This document shows positions 47,307-57,713 of a DNA stretch of 64,000 bases, in pieces. A program made the translations under genes and the position numbers. Position 1 is the stretch's first letter; each line of letters opens with the position of its first letter. This DNA comes from Novipirellula caenicola (GTDB lineage Bacteria > Planctomycetota > Planctomycetia > Pirellulales > Pirellulaceae), in assembly GCF_039545035.1 (NCBI RefSeq), contig NZ_BAABRO010000005.1, forward strand, positions 1-64,000, in the 5' to 3' direction. The notes below the pieces were generated by a model. That model did no database searches. It was not told where the DNA came from and saw only the letters and a list, made by a program, of their open reading frames with translations.

Positions 47307-47436
47307 ATCAGTGAATCAACCCTGGGTAAACGCGGAGCAGCACTTCATTGATCGGTGTCCTCTAGAATACCTCGTTGCCAAGATTCCAGCAAACAAGACG
47401 CGGGGGAACCCGTCCCACCGAAGCGACGAACCCCGG

Positions 47437-49662
47437 CTACTTCAGCATTTCGATGACGACTTGGTTCACGGTACCGCCAAATGGAAATGGAACCGCGTAC
47501 GGGCCAACGGCGCCATTCTCGTCCTGTCCCACCTGCAATCCATCGAGTGGCTGTTCGTCGAGCAATCCGTCGATCTTGGATTCAGCGACCAATTGCTCGC
47601 CGATTTTTAGTCGCACCACTGCGGGCTTACTGACAATCGCGGTCACCTGCTGCTTCCCGCTGATGGTCGCATCCGCCGTGGTCACCGTTCGCTTGCCATT
47701 TTTTGTCCAAGCAAAACAAAGTTTTCCGTTTTTCAGATACAACGACCAACCCTGCGACGATCCTCCCTGAGCCACAATCACGCCGTCCCCCATGGCATCG
47801 ATGTCGGCGACGACCGCAAACGCTTTGTTTTTAATGTAAGGAGCCTCGGTTCGATCGAGTTTATCGTCCATGTTGAGCTTGAAGCGAGTTTGCTTCAAGT
47901 TCATGGACGCTCGTCCATCGTGCTTGTTGCTGCCCGGGTTTAACGGCAATACGTTCGCCCGTTCGGCGTAGGCTTGCCACATCGCAGCAAGCTTGGCGAC
48001 AGTCTCGGGCATCTCGCTGCTCAAATCACGTTGTTCGCTGCGATCGTTGGCGATGTTGTACAGCTCCCACTCTCCCTTCACGCCTTTGGCGACCAATTTA
48101 AGGTCGCCTACGCGAACGGCGCGGTTCCCTTCGTGTTCCCAGTAGATCGCTTCGCGCTGAAACTGTTCGCGAGTGTCCGCATCCTTAGCAAACAGTGGCA
48201 CCAAGCTCTTTCCTTCCATTGGCTTGATTGCTTGACCATCGTGGTAGGTGGCGGGATAGTTTGCGCCGGACACATCGACGGCCGTGGCCATCAAGTCGAT
48301 CAAATGCCCCGGAGTCGTTTCGAGTTCACCATGGCGTTGAATTTTCGCAGGCCAATGGACAATCAATGGGGTCGAGATACCGCCTTCGTGGGTCCAGTGT
48401 TTGTATTCACGAAACGGCGTGTTGGACACCGTAGCCCAGCCACGGCCGTAACCGATCGCGGTGTCCGCGGGCCCTGCCATCGATCCTTTGCCCGTACGCA
48501 TCACAAAGCCGTCACGCGTCTGTTTGGGCGTCATGTCCGGCTGCAAATAGTCCGCTGGCAACGTTGGCAGGGTCGGTTTGTCCGCTCGCTCGCTACCGAT
48601 ACCGCCGCGACCATAACCTTCGGCACAGCCGCCGTTATCTTGCAGAAAACAAATCAGTGTGTTTTCGAATTGCCCGGTTTCTTTCAGCGAGGCAACGATA
48701 CGTCCAATGCCTTGGTCCATCGAATCGATCATCGCGGCATAGACTTCCATATTCCGTTTGTCCCATTCCCAAAACTTGGACTCTTTCCAAGCATCGGGGA
48801 TCGGCCAGTTAACGGTGCTGTCGGCATCGATCAAACCAAGTTCAATCATCCGTTTGTAACGGGCATCGCGAATTGCATCGTAGCCTGCATCATACGTGCC
48901 TTCGTACTTGGCAATGTCTTTGTCCAGCGCGTGCATGGGCCAATGCGCTGCGGTAAAGGCCACATACATAAAGAACGGCTTGTCACCGGTTCGATAGTGA
49001 TGTTCGCGAACGAACCGTGCTGCATGATCGGCGATCGCGTCGGTGTAGTAGTAGGTTTCGCCCGGCCAGTCTTCTTTGCCATATTCGGGATCATTAAATG
49101 GCGAGATAAATTCGTTGTCACGCGTTAACGTATTGGGGTCAAAGAAGCTGCCCGCTCCGTGGATCGTGCCGTAGAAACGATCAAAGCCTCGTTGGATTGG
49201 CCAATTGGCCTTGTCGGCGTCCGACTTTGGATTGATCGCTTTGGTGACGTGCCACTTACCCGCCATGTAGGAACGATAGCCGGCGTCTTTGAGGGCTTCG
49301 GGAATCGTCACGCAGTGTCGGCTCAGTTCACCGCGGTAACCGTCGTAGCCACGGTCGTCCATCATGTGGCCGACACCGGCCTGATGAGGATACAGCCCGC
49401 TCATTAAACTTGCCCGCGTCGGACAGCAACGGGCGGTGTTATAGAATTGGGTAAAGCGAACACCGTGCTGTGCAAGCGAATCAAGGTTCGGGGTTTTGAT
49501 TTCGCCGCCGTAACAACCGATATCTGAAAACCCCATGTCATCCGACAAGATGTAGATGATATTGGGACGCTCGTTCGTGTCCGCCCGTAGCGAATGAGAG
49601 TTCGCGAGGATGGCGAGAACCAGGCAAGCTAAAACGCAATGACGCACTGAATTCCAAAGCAT
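47437..49662 (-). CDS. Secreted FGly-type sulfatase, arylsulfatase family
   Basis: 741 residues from the ATG at 49662. Signal peptide, then NIIYILSDDMGFSDIGCYGG with metal-binding Asp41 and Asp42. The maturation motif CxPxR is C79-C80-P81-T82-R83; Cys79 is the residue oxidised to formylglycine. The C-terminal region (about 600-741) looks like a beta-sandwich with GWSLYLKNGKL, perhaps a carbohydrate- or substrate-binding domain. Planctomycetes are known for many sulfatases acting on algal polysaccharides. The exact substrate is unknown; no sulfatase-maturating enzyme is in the window. Confidence 0.96.
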   Translation of the reverse strand: MLWNSVRHCVLACLVLAILANSHSLRADTNERPNIIYILSDDMGFSDIGCYGGEIKTPNLDSLAQHGVRFTQFYNTARCCPTRASLMSGLYPHQAGVGHMMDDRGYDGYRGELSRHCVTIPEALKDAGYRSYMAGKWHVTKAINPKSDADKANWPIQRGFDRFYGTIHGAGSFFDPNTLTRDNEFISPFNDPEYGKEDWPGETYYYTDAIADHAARFVREHHYRTGDKPFFMYVAFTAAHWPMHALDKDIAKYEGTYDAGYDAIRDARYKRMIELGLIDADSTVNWPIPDAWKESKFWEWDKRNMEVYAAMIDSMDQGIGRIVASLKETGQFENTLICFLQDNGGCAEGYGRGGIGSERADKPTLPTLPADYLQPDMTPKQTRDGFVMRTGKGSMAGPADTAIGYGRGWATVSNTPFREYKHWTHEGGISTPLIVHWPAKIQRHGELETTPGHLIDLMATAVDVSGANYPATYHDGQAIKPMEGKSLVPLFAKDADTREQFQREAIYWEHEGNRAVRVGDLKLVAKGVKGEWELYNIANDRSEQRDLSSEMPETVAKLAAMWQAYAERANVLPLNPGSNKHDGRASMNLKQTRFKLNMDDKLDRTEAPYIKNKAFAVVADIDAMGDGVIVAQGGSSQGWSLYLKNGKLCFAWTKNGKRTVTTADATISGKQQVTAIVSKPAVVRLKIGEQLVAESKIDGLLDEQPLDGLQVGQDENGAVGPYAVPFPFGGTVNQVVIEMLK

Positions 49663-49677
49663 GATGAGATTGTTGTT

Positions 49678-49701
49678 GGGGGGAGTCGGGGGGAGGGGGG
49701 G
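49678..49701. promoter_or_regulatory. G-rich tract in the sulfatase 5' region
   Basis: Three G runs, 49678-49683, 49688-49693 and 49695-49701 (6, 6 and 7 G), on the plus strand, 16 bp from the sulfatase start. They could form a G-quadruplex in the template strand of the minus-strand gene; its mRNA would be C-rich there. Confidence 0.6.
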
Positions 49702-49852
49702 AACGCTTTTCGGCACCGCCGCGATACCGATGGTAGTGCAAGTATACACAAAGTCCAAAAGACAAACCCGGGGCAACGTCGCCGATCTGCCCTGAGAGAC
49801 TCGGCAAGAATTGCGAGCGGGAGCACGGTGCGGAGCGAAGCTTTTGACCGGA

Positions 49853-49979
49853 TTGTTGATTTAATCCAAATGCAAATCGCAACAGTGAGCCGTGGGCCGT
49901 AAGGCACCGGGTAGCGTGTGGGAACCGGCCGCTGACGCGCGAGCGGCTCACTCAATCAACAAACCGTGGCCAGTTTTCG
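49853..49979. repeat. Third, diverged copy of the structured repeat
   Basis: About 125 bp match the 163-bp repeat at 1-307 with many differences (for example GGGTAGCGTGTGGG against GGGTCGTGCGTGGG). The stretch before it (ATTTAAxCxAAATGCAAATC) also matches the junction between the first two copies. Its outer stem is perfect and extended (GTGAGCCG 49885-49892 with CGGCTCAC 49944-49951), so base pairing is kept while the sequence changes. It lies between the sulfatase and the ATPase gene. Confidence 0.85.
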
Positions 49980-49997
49980 CTGTCCTGCAATCAGGTT

Positions 49998-52900
49998 CTA
50001 TTGCGGCGGAGTGATATTCTGGTCGCCGGGATCGATCACTGATTCCATTCGCTGGTAGCTTTTCAGCATCGCGTCGAGCTGCGATTTCAACGCTTCTAAG
50101 TCACGGCCGTTTTCGAGCGACTCGGTCAAAATCGGACGCATCCATTCTTGCATCAAATGAAATTGGCCTTTGACAAGATCCGCTAACACACGTGGCACCT
50201 TGTGCTGGACCAAGACTTTCTGGTCCGGCGGCGATGCAGCCTGCTGTTCGCTGATTCGCTCGAGATTTTTGCTGGTGGCGTGAAGCGTTTCGGAAAGCTG
50301 AGACGCCGACGCGGTTACGCTTTGCCGCAACAGATCGACCCGAGCATCCATCCGTTCTTCGGATCCATCGCTGCCCACCGCGATCGCACGTGCGATCACT
50401 TGGCGGATCGATTCGAGCCCGTCTCGCATCGCCCCAAGCTGACGCATCAACTGGCCCGCTTGGTCTTCGCTATCCATTCCCTGCATCCGAACGCTTTCGA
50501 CGAATGCATACTTGATTGCATCCCAGCGTTCTTTCTCTTCCGCCGTCAAGATCCCCATCAACTCTTTGAACTTCAACACATTCGCTTCGTTGTCGGTGGT
50601 CAACGTCTGCGCGTCCTGTTCGTAATTGCTGATAATCAGCGTCTGCAGTTCCTTTTCATTCATCACGCCCGCCACTCGCTCGGCGATGCGATTCATATTT
50701 CGGTAACTACCCTGCAATTTAAACGGAGGCTCGGTGCGATAGGAATCGGCCTGCGCGGCACTGCGAATGTAGGCGCGGTTGACCTTCAGCACCACATCGC
50801 GAACTCGCAACAATTTGCGCATCACCTCGAACATTTCGCGGACTTGATCCATCGACAAATTGCTTTCCAGCTCAATGCCTTCGAACGAATCTCGCTGGGC
50901 GGCGTGAATGATCGCACGCGAATCCTCTACCGGAACCGTGGAAAGCGGGGCCAACGCGCGATTGCTGGTTAGACAATTTTCCAGGTAGCTCATTTCGAAC
51001 GCGTCCGCCGAATCGCCGATGATTTCGCCCAGGTTATAGACGTCGGCGCGATTGGAAAGCATGTCCGGAATCTGGAACCGCTCGCCGCTCTCGGTGTACG
51101 GGTTGCCCGCCATCACCACGGCCACGCGTCGACCACGCAGATCGTAGGTACGCGTTTTTCCATTGCGGACGCCTTCGATCTTGCGAGTCGCATCACACAG
51201 CGAGATGAACTTCTGCAAAAATTCGGGATGCGTATGCTGGATGTCGTCGAGATACAGCATGACATTGTCGCCCATTTCGAGCGCCAGATTGAGCCGTTCG
51301 ACTTCTTCGCGAGCGGCGGCATTGGGAGCCTCGGCCGGATCCAACGACGTCACACCGTGGCCGATCGCCGGTCCATTGATCTTCATGAAAACGATGCCTA
51401 ACCGGTTGGCAACGTATTCCATCAACGTCGTCTTGCCGTAGCCCGGAGGCGAAATCAGCAACAACAATCCCATCCGATCGGTTCGTTTGTCGGCGCCCGC
51501 CGAACCCATCTGTTTCGCTAGATTGTCGCCAATCAGTGGCAAGTAGACTTCGTCCAACAAACGGTTGCGTACGAAGCTGGTCAACACGCGTGGTTTGAAC
51601 TCGTCCAACCGCATCTCGTCGCGTGCGGTGTCAACCAAACGCGTTTTCGTTTCATGCAATCGTTCAAACCGAGGAACCACGTCCTCGCGATATCCCCGCA
51701 CCCGATCAAGCAACTCGTGATAGTGCAGCTTCAAAACTCCCTTTTCGATCCTGGGGTGAGCTCCCGCCATCGAATCGAGTTTTTCAGCGACGGTCGCCTC
51801 GGCAATCGACATCGAATCGCTACCGCCACATTGAATCAGCCACGCCAGTTCGTCTAAGTAGAACGACGATGGATCCAACTCATTTGGATTTTCATGCGAC
51901 TGCAAAAATGCCTCGGCCCAGTTACGCGCAAGGATGAAACTAGCCACCGGATCGGATTGATTATTTTTGAGTGCCCCGTCAAGCAGTTTTTGACGCTCGG
52001 ACGCAGGCAACGATTCTGCAAATGCATCATACAGATCGGCGGCCCGTTTGCTGACCGTGTTTTGACGCCCCTTGGCAACCAATTGGTCGAACAAATAGTC
52101 TGCGATCCGCTCTGCATTCACACTTGCTGCAAAGATCGGTGCCCAGCGTGAGTGGTCCGCTAACGCTAGTTCGCAAAGCCGCTGACGAAATTGGACTGCG
52201 GGTTTGGCGTTGGGGTAGGCCTTCGCAAGCTTGGCAAAGCCTCCGATCCATTCGGTCATCGCTTTGTTCAGCTCGGCATCCAACAGTTTGGTGAACCAAA
52301 GCATTGCGGCGGCTCGAACCGATGGCGAATGACGTAGCAGGCCGATCGATCGATTCATTTTCAACAGCGTTGTCAGAATCCGGATGGCGTCCCCGTCGTG
52401 TACGCCTTTGGCATAACCTTCGCTGAACCGGCCCGCCAATTGTGCTTGCATCCATTTCGCATCGATCGTGTTGGGATCGATCGCATTGGCGCCTGATGCC
52501 GTCAACGATTCAAACAAATCAACGGCCAGATACTCGCCGCGGTAAACCTCCGCATTTTCGCTGATCAGTTCTTGGTTCCAAAGATCCTTTGCTGCCGCGA
52601 GTGCTTCGTTGTGAAGCGGCTCAAAGAACTGAGTCCCGGTCAAATGCAAACAGATTTCGCCTCCACGCAGCACGGTGGTCAAATCCAATGGCTGCGTGTT
52701 GACGGCGAATCGGTGTTGCCCCAGCCGAATCACGTCGCCGCCATCTTCGTAAAGATCTTGGCGGTCTTTCAGTTGACGCGATGCATCTTCGCGAATGGTT
52801 TTTAGCCGGCTCTGCAGATCTTCCACTCGCACGGCATCGTCAAGTTCGCCCAACTGCACGATGATGTCGCGAACCTTTTCGACCATCAGATCGCCGGCGA

Positions 52901-55256
52901 AATAGGCGGCGATCTCGTCGCTCGATTCCATCGACCGGACTCGCGAATCGATCCCCTTTAGAATCCGCTCTGCAGCCGAGGACAATGACTCAGCGCGACG
53001 ATTGCGTTTCTCGGTCAGCTGGACCTTTCGCGACTCGAACGCCGCGTAAACATCTTCGCGTCGCTGAGCCAATTGAACGATGAACTCATCAAACTCGGCA
53101 AAGCGTCCCTCCAATTCTTCCAACTGGACCATCACCTTGGTCAGATACTCGTCACATTTGGCAGCCGAATCGCTGACATCCAAATAGCCCGCCGTGGTCT
53201 GTTGCAACAACTTCAATTGGGACGCGAACTCGGCTTGCCCTTCGACGCTGACCAATTCGCTAACGCGTGCCTTCAGCGAACTACGGACTCGGTTCAGCGA
53301 AGCAAACACGTTGCCGATGGCATCAATAATCTCAGTCCGCTTGGTCGCGTCATCAATTCGCAAATTGCTTACCGTTTCGGTCAACAATTCCAATTGGCTA
53401 GCCGACTCGTCAATCGTTTCGCCAAGTTTTTTCGCTTCGGCAACCGTTTGCACTTCGCCTACGGCCTCGCCCGACGCAGTGACTTGGTGTTGATAGGGAT
53501 CGAGGGCCCCGGGAGTCAGCAGAAAATCGACACAGCGGCGACTGAGCCGTTCGGCACGTTCGGCGGTCGTTTTTTCAAGCGATTCGACCAATTCAAGATC
53601 GACGTATCGCAGTTCTTTTAGCGCCAGTGCGTGCCCACGCTGCTGTCGCAATTTCGCAAGGGAATCGACAAAGTTTTCGATCGACTCGAATCGTCCACGC
53701 TCGATCTCTTTGATCAGCGACTCGACGTCCTGCTGCACTTGATTGGTTCGCGTCAACGTATCGCGGCGAACGCGAACGACCTTTTCAAACTCTTCGACCG
53801 CGGCCGCAGCGGCTTCACGAATTTTCAGCAGCGGTTCCGAAAGCTTTTCTGTTTCGGGTTTGTCGATCCAGAAATAGCTATCTAAAACATCTGACGCTTT
53901 TTTCACCAAGTCGACATACAACCCATCGTAGCTGTCGTCTTTATCGATCAACTGCAGCAGTTCGCTGCATTCAGCCATCCCTCGAACAATCTCTTTATTA
54001 CCGATTTTGAACAGCAGTGAATCGGTTTGATTTTCGGGAACATGATCGGCGCTGGTGAACGGAGTTTGCCAGACCTGGATCGCATGATGCTTCTGCGGCT
54101 GATCGTGCGTTTTAAAACAAACCATCTCGCCGGCATCAAACAGCGTTTGTCCGTTGCAAACCAAGGGGGTATCGACCGATTGTCGAATCAGGTTGTAGCG
54201 AAGTTGGACATAGGTGCCGGAATCGTGGTTGTAGAACAGATACAAAAAATCTTCGCCATTGGCGGCCGCGATGGTGCGTTGATAACGCATGTCGCTAAGC
54301 CCATGATCAAACCGTTTGCACTGGCCGGTTTGCAAGTAGTAGCCGCCGGGAAAGATCAACCCTTGGTCGCCGGGCAGCATCACACAAGCATGTTCGATTT
54401 CGTCGAGCCGAACCGCTTGCTGGATTTTGCCGTTGAAGATGATGTAGCGAGTCTTGGCTTCCTGGTAGGGACGCACCTTCAACAGCACGAGATTGCCCAC
54501 GATGGCGTAATGAATCTCGGCATCATCGAGTTTTTGGTCGTGATGATCGACCGGTTCGGCGTAGATGCCTTCCCCCGAATCGGTATTGTTTTCGACCTTG
54601 ACGGTCAAATCACCGCCTACGGTTTCGATAAAAACACGATCTTCGATCGAGATGTGGGGGTGGGCACCGTAGTGGTGTTGGTCGCGAGTGGTTCGTTTCC
54701 AAGTGAATTCGTGTTGCTGCGGATCACGAACTTCGTGCTCGCTGCGGTTGTCGAGATATTCGATCGAATCGGGCGTCACTCGCCATTTGAAACTCTTGAT
54801 GTCGCGATGGCTCTTGCCAACTCGAAACACCATATGCAGCATCGGACCCACGCGGAAAAACCGGGCGAATGCCGTCCCTTTGTAAAACCGATACAGCTCG
54901 TGAAAGTCGTTGGCGAAACGCTTGTCGCCAATCAGATCGAGCGATTCTTGGTGGAATTGATTCTCAGCAAAACGATAGACCGAAAAGACATCGGCCAGTT
55001 CGATTTCGGTTTTCAGCCCGAATTGAACGTTGTAACCAAACAGGAACTTGTCGCCGACCGAGATCAAGTCACGAGGCACACAGTTGTGCTCGGTAGTAAC
55101 TCGCTCGGTGGTGATCAGCCGAGTTTCGATATTGCCGAAAACCGTCGCTCGTTCTTCGTTCAGCTTGGCCAGCCGCGCACGCAAATCCGACGATGCGTCG
55201 CGAAGCCGATTGCGAAGCACCTCGTACGTTCCGGCAGCAAGTTGAGTCTCGGTCAT
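49998..55256 (-). CDS. Giant AAA+ ATPase with coiled coil (DUF3686-type)
   Basis: 1752 residues. Residues about 60-470 are beta-rich and look like a propeller (DUF3686-like), with helix-rich parts before and after. Residues about 480-860 are charged coiled coil. The AAA+ module lies near the C-terminus: Walker A SPPGYGKTT (about 1268-1276), Walker B MLYLDDIQ (about 1335), sensor VMAGNPYTESG (about 1384) and RADVYNLG as a possible Arg-finger region. Such proteins are annotated in databases as DNA-repair ATPases without direct proof. It is transcribed with flotillin, 318 bp downstream, which argues for a membrane-linked role. Confidence 0.88.
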   Translation of the reverse strand: MTETQLAAGTYEVLRNRLRDASSDLRARLAKLNEERATVFGNIETRLITTERVTTEHNCVPRDLISVGDKFLFGYNVQFGLKTEIELADVFSVYRFAENQFHQESLDLIGDKRFANDFHELYRFYKGTAFARFFRVGPMLHMVFRVGKSHRDIKSFKWRVTPDSIEYLDNRSEHEVRDPQQHEFTWKRTTRDQHHYGAHPHISIEDRVFIETVGGDLTVKVENNTDSGEGIYAEPVDHHDQKLDDAEIHYAIVGNLVLLKVRPYQEAKTRYIIFNGKIQQAVRLDEIEHACVMLPGDQGLIFPGGYYLQTGQCKRFDHGLSDMRYQRTIAAANGEDFLYLFYNHDSGTYVQLRYNLIRQSVDTPLVCNGQTLFDAGEMVCFKTHDQPQKHHAIQVWQTPFTSADHVPENQTDSLLFKIGNKEIVRGMAECSELLQLIDKDDSYDGLYVDLVKKASDVLDSYFWIDKPETEKLSEPLLKIREAAAAAVEEFEKVVRVRRDTLTRTNQVQQDVESLIKEIERGRFESIENFVDSLAKLRQQRGHALALKELRYVDLELVESLEKTTAERAERLSRRCVDFLLTPGALDPYQHQVTASGEAVGEVQTVAEAKKLGETIDESASQLELLTETVSNLRIDDATKRTEIIDAIGNVFASLNRVRSSLKARVSELVSVEGQAEFASQLKLLQQTTAGYLDVSDSAAKCDEYLTKVMVQLEELEGRFAEFDEFIVQLAQRREDVYAAFESRKVQLTEKRNRRAESLSSAAERILKGIDSRVRSMESSDEIAAYFAGDLMVEKVRDIIVQLGELDDAVRVEDLQSRLKTIREDASRQLKDRQDLYEDGGDVIRLGQHRFAVNTQPLDLTTVLRGGEICLHLTGTQFFEPLHNEALAAAKDLWNQELISENAEVYRGEYLAVDLFESLTASGANAIDPNTIDAKWMQAQLAGRFSEGYAKGVHDGDAIRILTTLLKMNRSIGLLRHSPSVRAAAMLWFTKLLDAELNKAMTEWIGGFAKLAKAYPNAKPAVQFRQRLCELALADHSRWAPIFAASVNAERIADYLFDQLVAKGRQNTVSKRAADLYDAFAESLPASERQKLLDGALKNNQSDPVASFILARNWAEAFLQSHENPNELDPSSFYLDELAWLIQCGGSDSMSIAEATVAEKLDSMAGAHPRIEKGVLKLHYHELLDRVRGYREDVVPRFERLHETKTRLVDTARDEMRLDEFKPRVLTSFVRNRLLDEVYLPLIGDNLAKQMGSAGADKRTDRMGLLLLISPPGYGKTTLMEYVANRLGIVFMKINGPAIGHGVTSLDPAEAPNAAAREEVERLNLALEMGDNVMLYLDDIQHTHPEFLQKFISLCDATRKIEGVRNGKTRTYDLRGRRVAVVMAGNPYTESGERFQIPDMLSNRADVYNLGEIIGDSADAFEMSYLENCLTSNRALAPLSTVPVEDSRAIIHAAQRDSFEGIELESNLSMDQVREMFEVMRKLLRVRDVVLKVNRAYIRSAAQADSYRTEPPFKLQGSYRNMNRIAERVAGVMNEKELQTLIISNYEQDAQTLTTDNEANVLKFKELMGILTAEEKERWDAIKYAFVESVRMQGMDSEDQAGQLMRQLGAMRDGLESIRQVIARAIAVGSDGSEERMDARVDLLRQSVTASASQLSETLHATSKNLERISEQQAASPPDQKVLVQHKVPRVLADLVKGQFHLMQEWMRPILTESLENGRDLEALKSQLDAMLKSYQRMESVIDPGDQNITPPQ

Positions 55257-55574
55257 AGGTGAACGTCAAGAAGCCATGGAAGGGTTCGGGTTGATTGTGT
55301 TTGGCGTGTTGTTTGACATTGTGCAGCGGACTAGTTCAGCCCCAAAGGCGTCGTCGAGTCGGGTCCGCCCAGGACAACGCCCTGAGGTTGGCGGAACGCG
55401 AACAACATTGACCGCATCGCGGTTGATCGACATTGCCTCCGCCAGGGTGTTTTATATCGCGACGCGGCGTGGGGCGTCGCTTGGTACGTTTCGCACGTTT
55501 TACTCGCTGCAACAAGGCTAGCCGCTCGCCGCTAGCCAAAGCAGATGGCTGGTCCGGCCCGCCAACGCTTGGAC
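55257..55574. other. Gap between flotillin and the giant ATPase gene
   Basis: 318 bp. A hairpin GGCTAGC/GCTAGCC (55516-55522 with 55531-55537) follows the flotillin stop, with no T-run on the minus strand. A separate promoter for the ATPase may lie here. No small gene seen. Confidence 0.5.
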
Positions 55575-57713
55575 TTATGCCTTGCCTTTCCTCGGCTTTG
55601 CATCGACGGGCAGGGCGGGAGTCAAGATTCGACTTGCCTTCTGGTCGGCGATGTTCGCGGTGCCCACGACGCCCAGCAAACTGGTCAACTGTGAGCGAAC
55701 ATCATCGGTCTTGGCCAATCCCATCATCTTTGCGATCAACGCTGCGATCGACAGGTCCTTGACCGAGTCAGCGTCCAAATTGAACTGTTTGATCAAATCG
55801 GACAACTGACCACGGAAGTAATCTGCGTTACCATCAAAGAACGTGTCCTTGATATCGGTTGCCACGCGGCTGTTGTAGACAAAACGGTCGATCGCCTTGC
55901 CGCCCTTGACGGCCGAAGTGATCTGCTCGAAGAACTCGCCATCGCCGCCGACGATGTCGATTCGTGCCGCTCGCAAGGCTTCGCCCATGACGCCAGCTTG
56001 GCTTTCGGCAATGCCACGCTGAGCATCGATTGCTGCGATCTCGACGTCCTTCTCTTTCTCGAGCTTCAGCTTGAACTCTTCGTGTTCCTTGCCGACGCTG
56101 TCGAGCTGCTTCATCGCTTCGGCTTTCTCGGTGATTCCGGTCGCCTCGCTGTGGTACTTCTCGCGAGCCACGTTCGCTTCGGCCAACCCCTGTTTCTCGA
56201 TCGCTTGCGCTTTGGCTTCGATTCCCTTGGCTTCGGCGATCGCCTTCTTCTCGAGCACGATCGCTTCGGCACTGCCTTCCTTCTCGAGACTGGTCGCTTT
56301 GGCTTCTTGCACGGTCGCTTCGGCCAATCCCGAGGCCGCTGCGGTCGCGGCGTCGGCTTCGGCCAACATTTTCTTTGCCGCTGTGTCTTTCTCGGCAGCA
56401 TCGCGACGAGCTTCGGCTTCGATACGGATCTTTTCCGCGATCAGCGTACTCGAATCCTTTTCGGCTTGCGCCTGTTTGGTGACGCGAATCAATTCTTCTT
56501 CGGCCTTCATCTCGGCCGCCGTCACTTGGACTTTCTTCAGCCGGTCGGCTGCTGCGATTTCTTCGGTGTCCTTGATTCGTTCTTTCTCTTCGACCACGGC
56601 CCGCTCGACCGCAACACGTTCGCGAATCACTTCTTGAATGTTTCGCTTTTCGATCTCGATCGCCTTCTCTTTTTCGACCTCGGCGACTCCGACCACTCGC
56701 AGTCGCTCGGTCATTTCCAAGTCGCGATCACGATTGACACGCTCCAGTTCGACCGCGTCGGTTTTCTCTTTGTTTCGCTGAGCGACCAAGATTTGACGTG
56801 CTTTGTTTTCTTCGGCAATGCCGAGTTCTTCTTCGGTCGCGATCCGAGCTCGCTCGGCTTCGAGTCGCTGTTCTTCACGTACTTTGGCCGCAGACGCTTG
56901 TTCACGCGAGGTGATTTCCGCGATCTCGCGTTTCTGCTTCTCGACCGCCTCGACACGTTGGCGTTCGAGTTCCAAGATGGTCTCTTCCGCTTCGACGTCC
57001 TGCTTCTTGAGCGTTTTTTCTTTGTCGCGAGTGAATTGGTTCTCTTTGACCTTTTCCGTCGAGGTCAATTCGGTGATCTTTTTGATTCCCTCGGCGTCAA
57101 GAATATTGTTCGGGCTGAGCATCTCGAGCGGCGTTTGCTCGAGGTAATCGATCGCCGCGTCGTCCAAGCGGTAACCATTCAAATCGGTACCGATGACTTT
57201 CAAAATCTCTTCTTTGAATTTGTCTCGCTGATCGTACAAGTCGACGAAATCGAATTGCTTACCGACCGTCTTGAGTGCTTCGCTGAACTTGGCATCGAAC
57301 AATTCGCGAAGGGTTTCCAGTTCGCTACATCGCTTTGCACCGATCGACTGAGCCACCTCGCGCATTTCTTCGTCGGTCTTGTCGACTCGAATAAAGAACG
57401 CCACTTTGATGTCCGCTCGAATGTTGTCTTTACAGATCAGTCCCTCGCTGCCCTGACGATGGATTTCGAAACTTTTCAGTGTCAAATCCATGAACTCGTA
57501 GCGATGAAACATCGGCACGATGAACTTGCCGCCTGCGGTGGTCACGTCGAGTCCGCCAAGTCCGGATTTAACGATCGCGCGGTCTGGGCCAACGACGATG
57601 TAGTACTGTTTGAACGTCACCAACATTGCGATGAACGCGATCAAAACGAAGTACAGCAGCAACATTGGACCCGAGGTCCAATTGATTTCCGAGATCAGGT
57701 ACAAGGAGGTCAC
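55575..57713 (-). CDS. Flotillin-like SPFH membrane scaffold protein
   Basis: 712 residues from a GTG start with GGAGA upstream; it overlaps the YqiJ-like stop by 4 nt (GTGA). One transmembrane helix (about 16-35), then an SPFH/band-7 domain (about 40-220; VVGPDRAIVKSGLGG, DLTLKSFEIHRQG), then a long coiled coil of Glu/Ala/Lys/Arg repeats (about 230-560), and a helical C-terminus. This is the flotillin/YqiK architecture: an oligomer at membrane microdomains. It should work with the OB-fold protein and probably with the giant ATPase. Confidence 0.95.
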   Translation of the reverse strand: MTSLYLISEINWTSGPMLLLYFVLIAFIAMLVTFKQYYIVVGPDRAIVKSGLGGLDVTTAGGKFIVPMFHRYEFMDLTLKSFEIHRQGSEGLICKDNIRADIKVAFFIRVDKTDEEMREVAQSIGAKRCSELETLRELFDAKFSEALKTVGKQFDFVDLYDQRDKFKEEILKVIGTDLNGYRLDDAAIDYLEQTPLEMLSPNNILDAEGIKKITELTSTEKVKENQFTRDKEKTLKKQDVEAEETILELERQRVEAVEKQKREIAEITSREQASAAKVREEQRLEAERARIATEEELGIAEENKARQILVAQRNKEKTDAVELERVNRDRDLEMTERLRVVGVAEVEKEKAIEIEKRNIQEVIRERVAVERAVVEEKERIKDTEEIAAADRLKKVQVTAAEMKAEEELIRVTKQAQAEKDSSTLIAEKIRIEAEARRDAAEKDTAAKKMLAEADAATAAASGLAEATVQEAKATSLEKEGSAEAIVLEKKAIAEAKGIEAKAQAIEKQGLAEANVAREKYHSEATGITEKAEAMKQLDSVGKEHEEFKLKLEKEKDVEIAAIDAQRGIAESQAGVMGEALRAARIDIVGGDGEFFEQITSAVKGGKAIDRFVYNSRVATDIKDTFFDGNADYFRGQLSDLIKQFNLDADSVKDLSIAALIAKMMGLAKTDDVRSQLTSLLGVVGTANIADQKASRILTPALPVDAKPRKGKA

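Noticed and set aside
47974-49128. Plus-strand frame of 384 codons
   Set aside because: Antisense to the sulfatase with no recognisable domain.
54027-55262. Plus-strand frame of 411 codons
   Set aside because: Antisense to the N-terminal part of the giant ATPase; no domain recognised.
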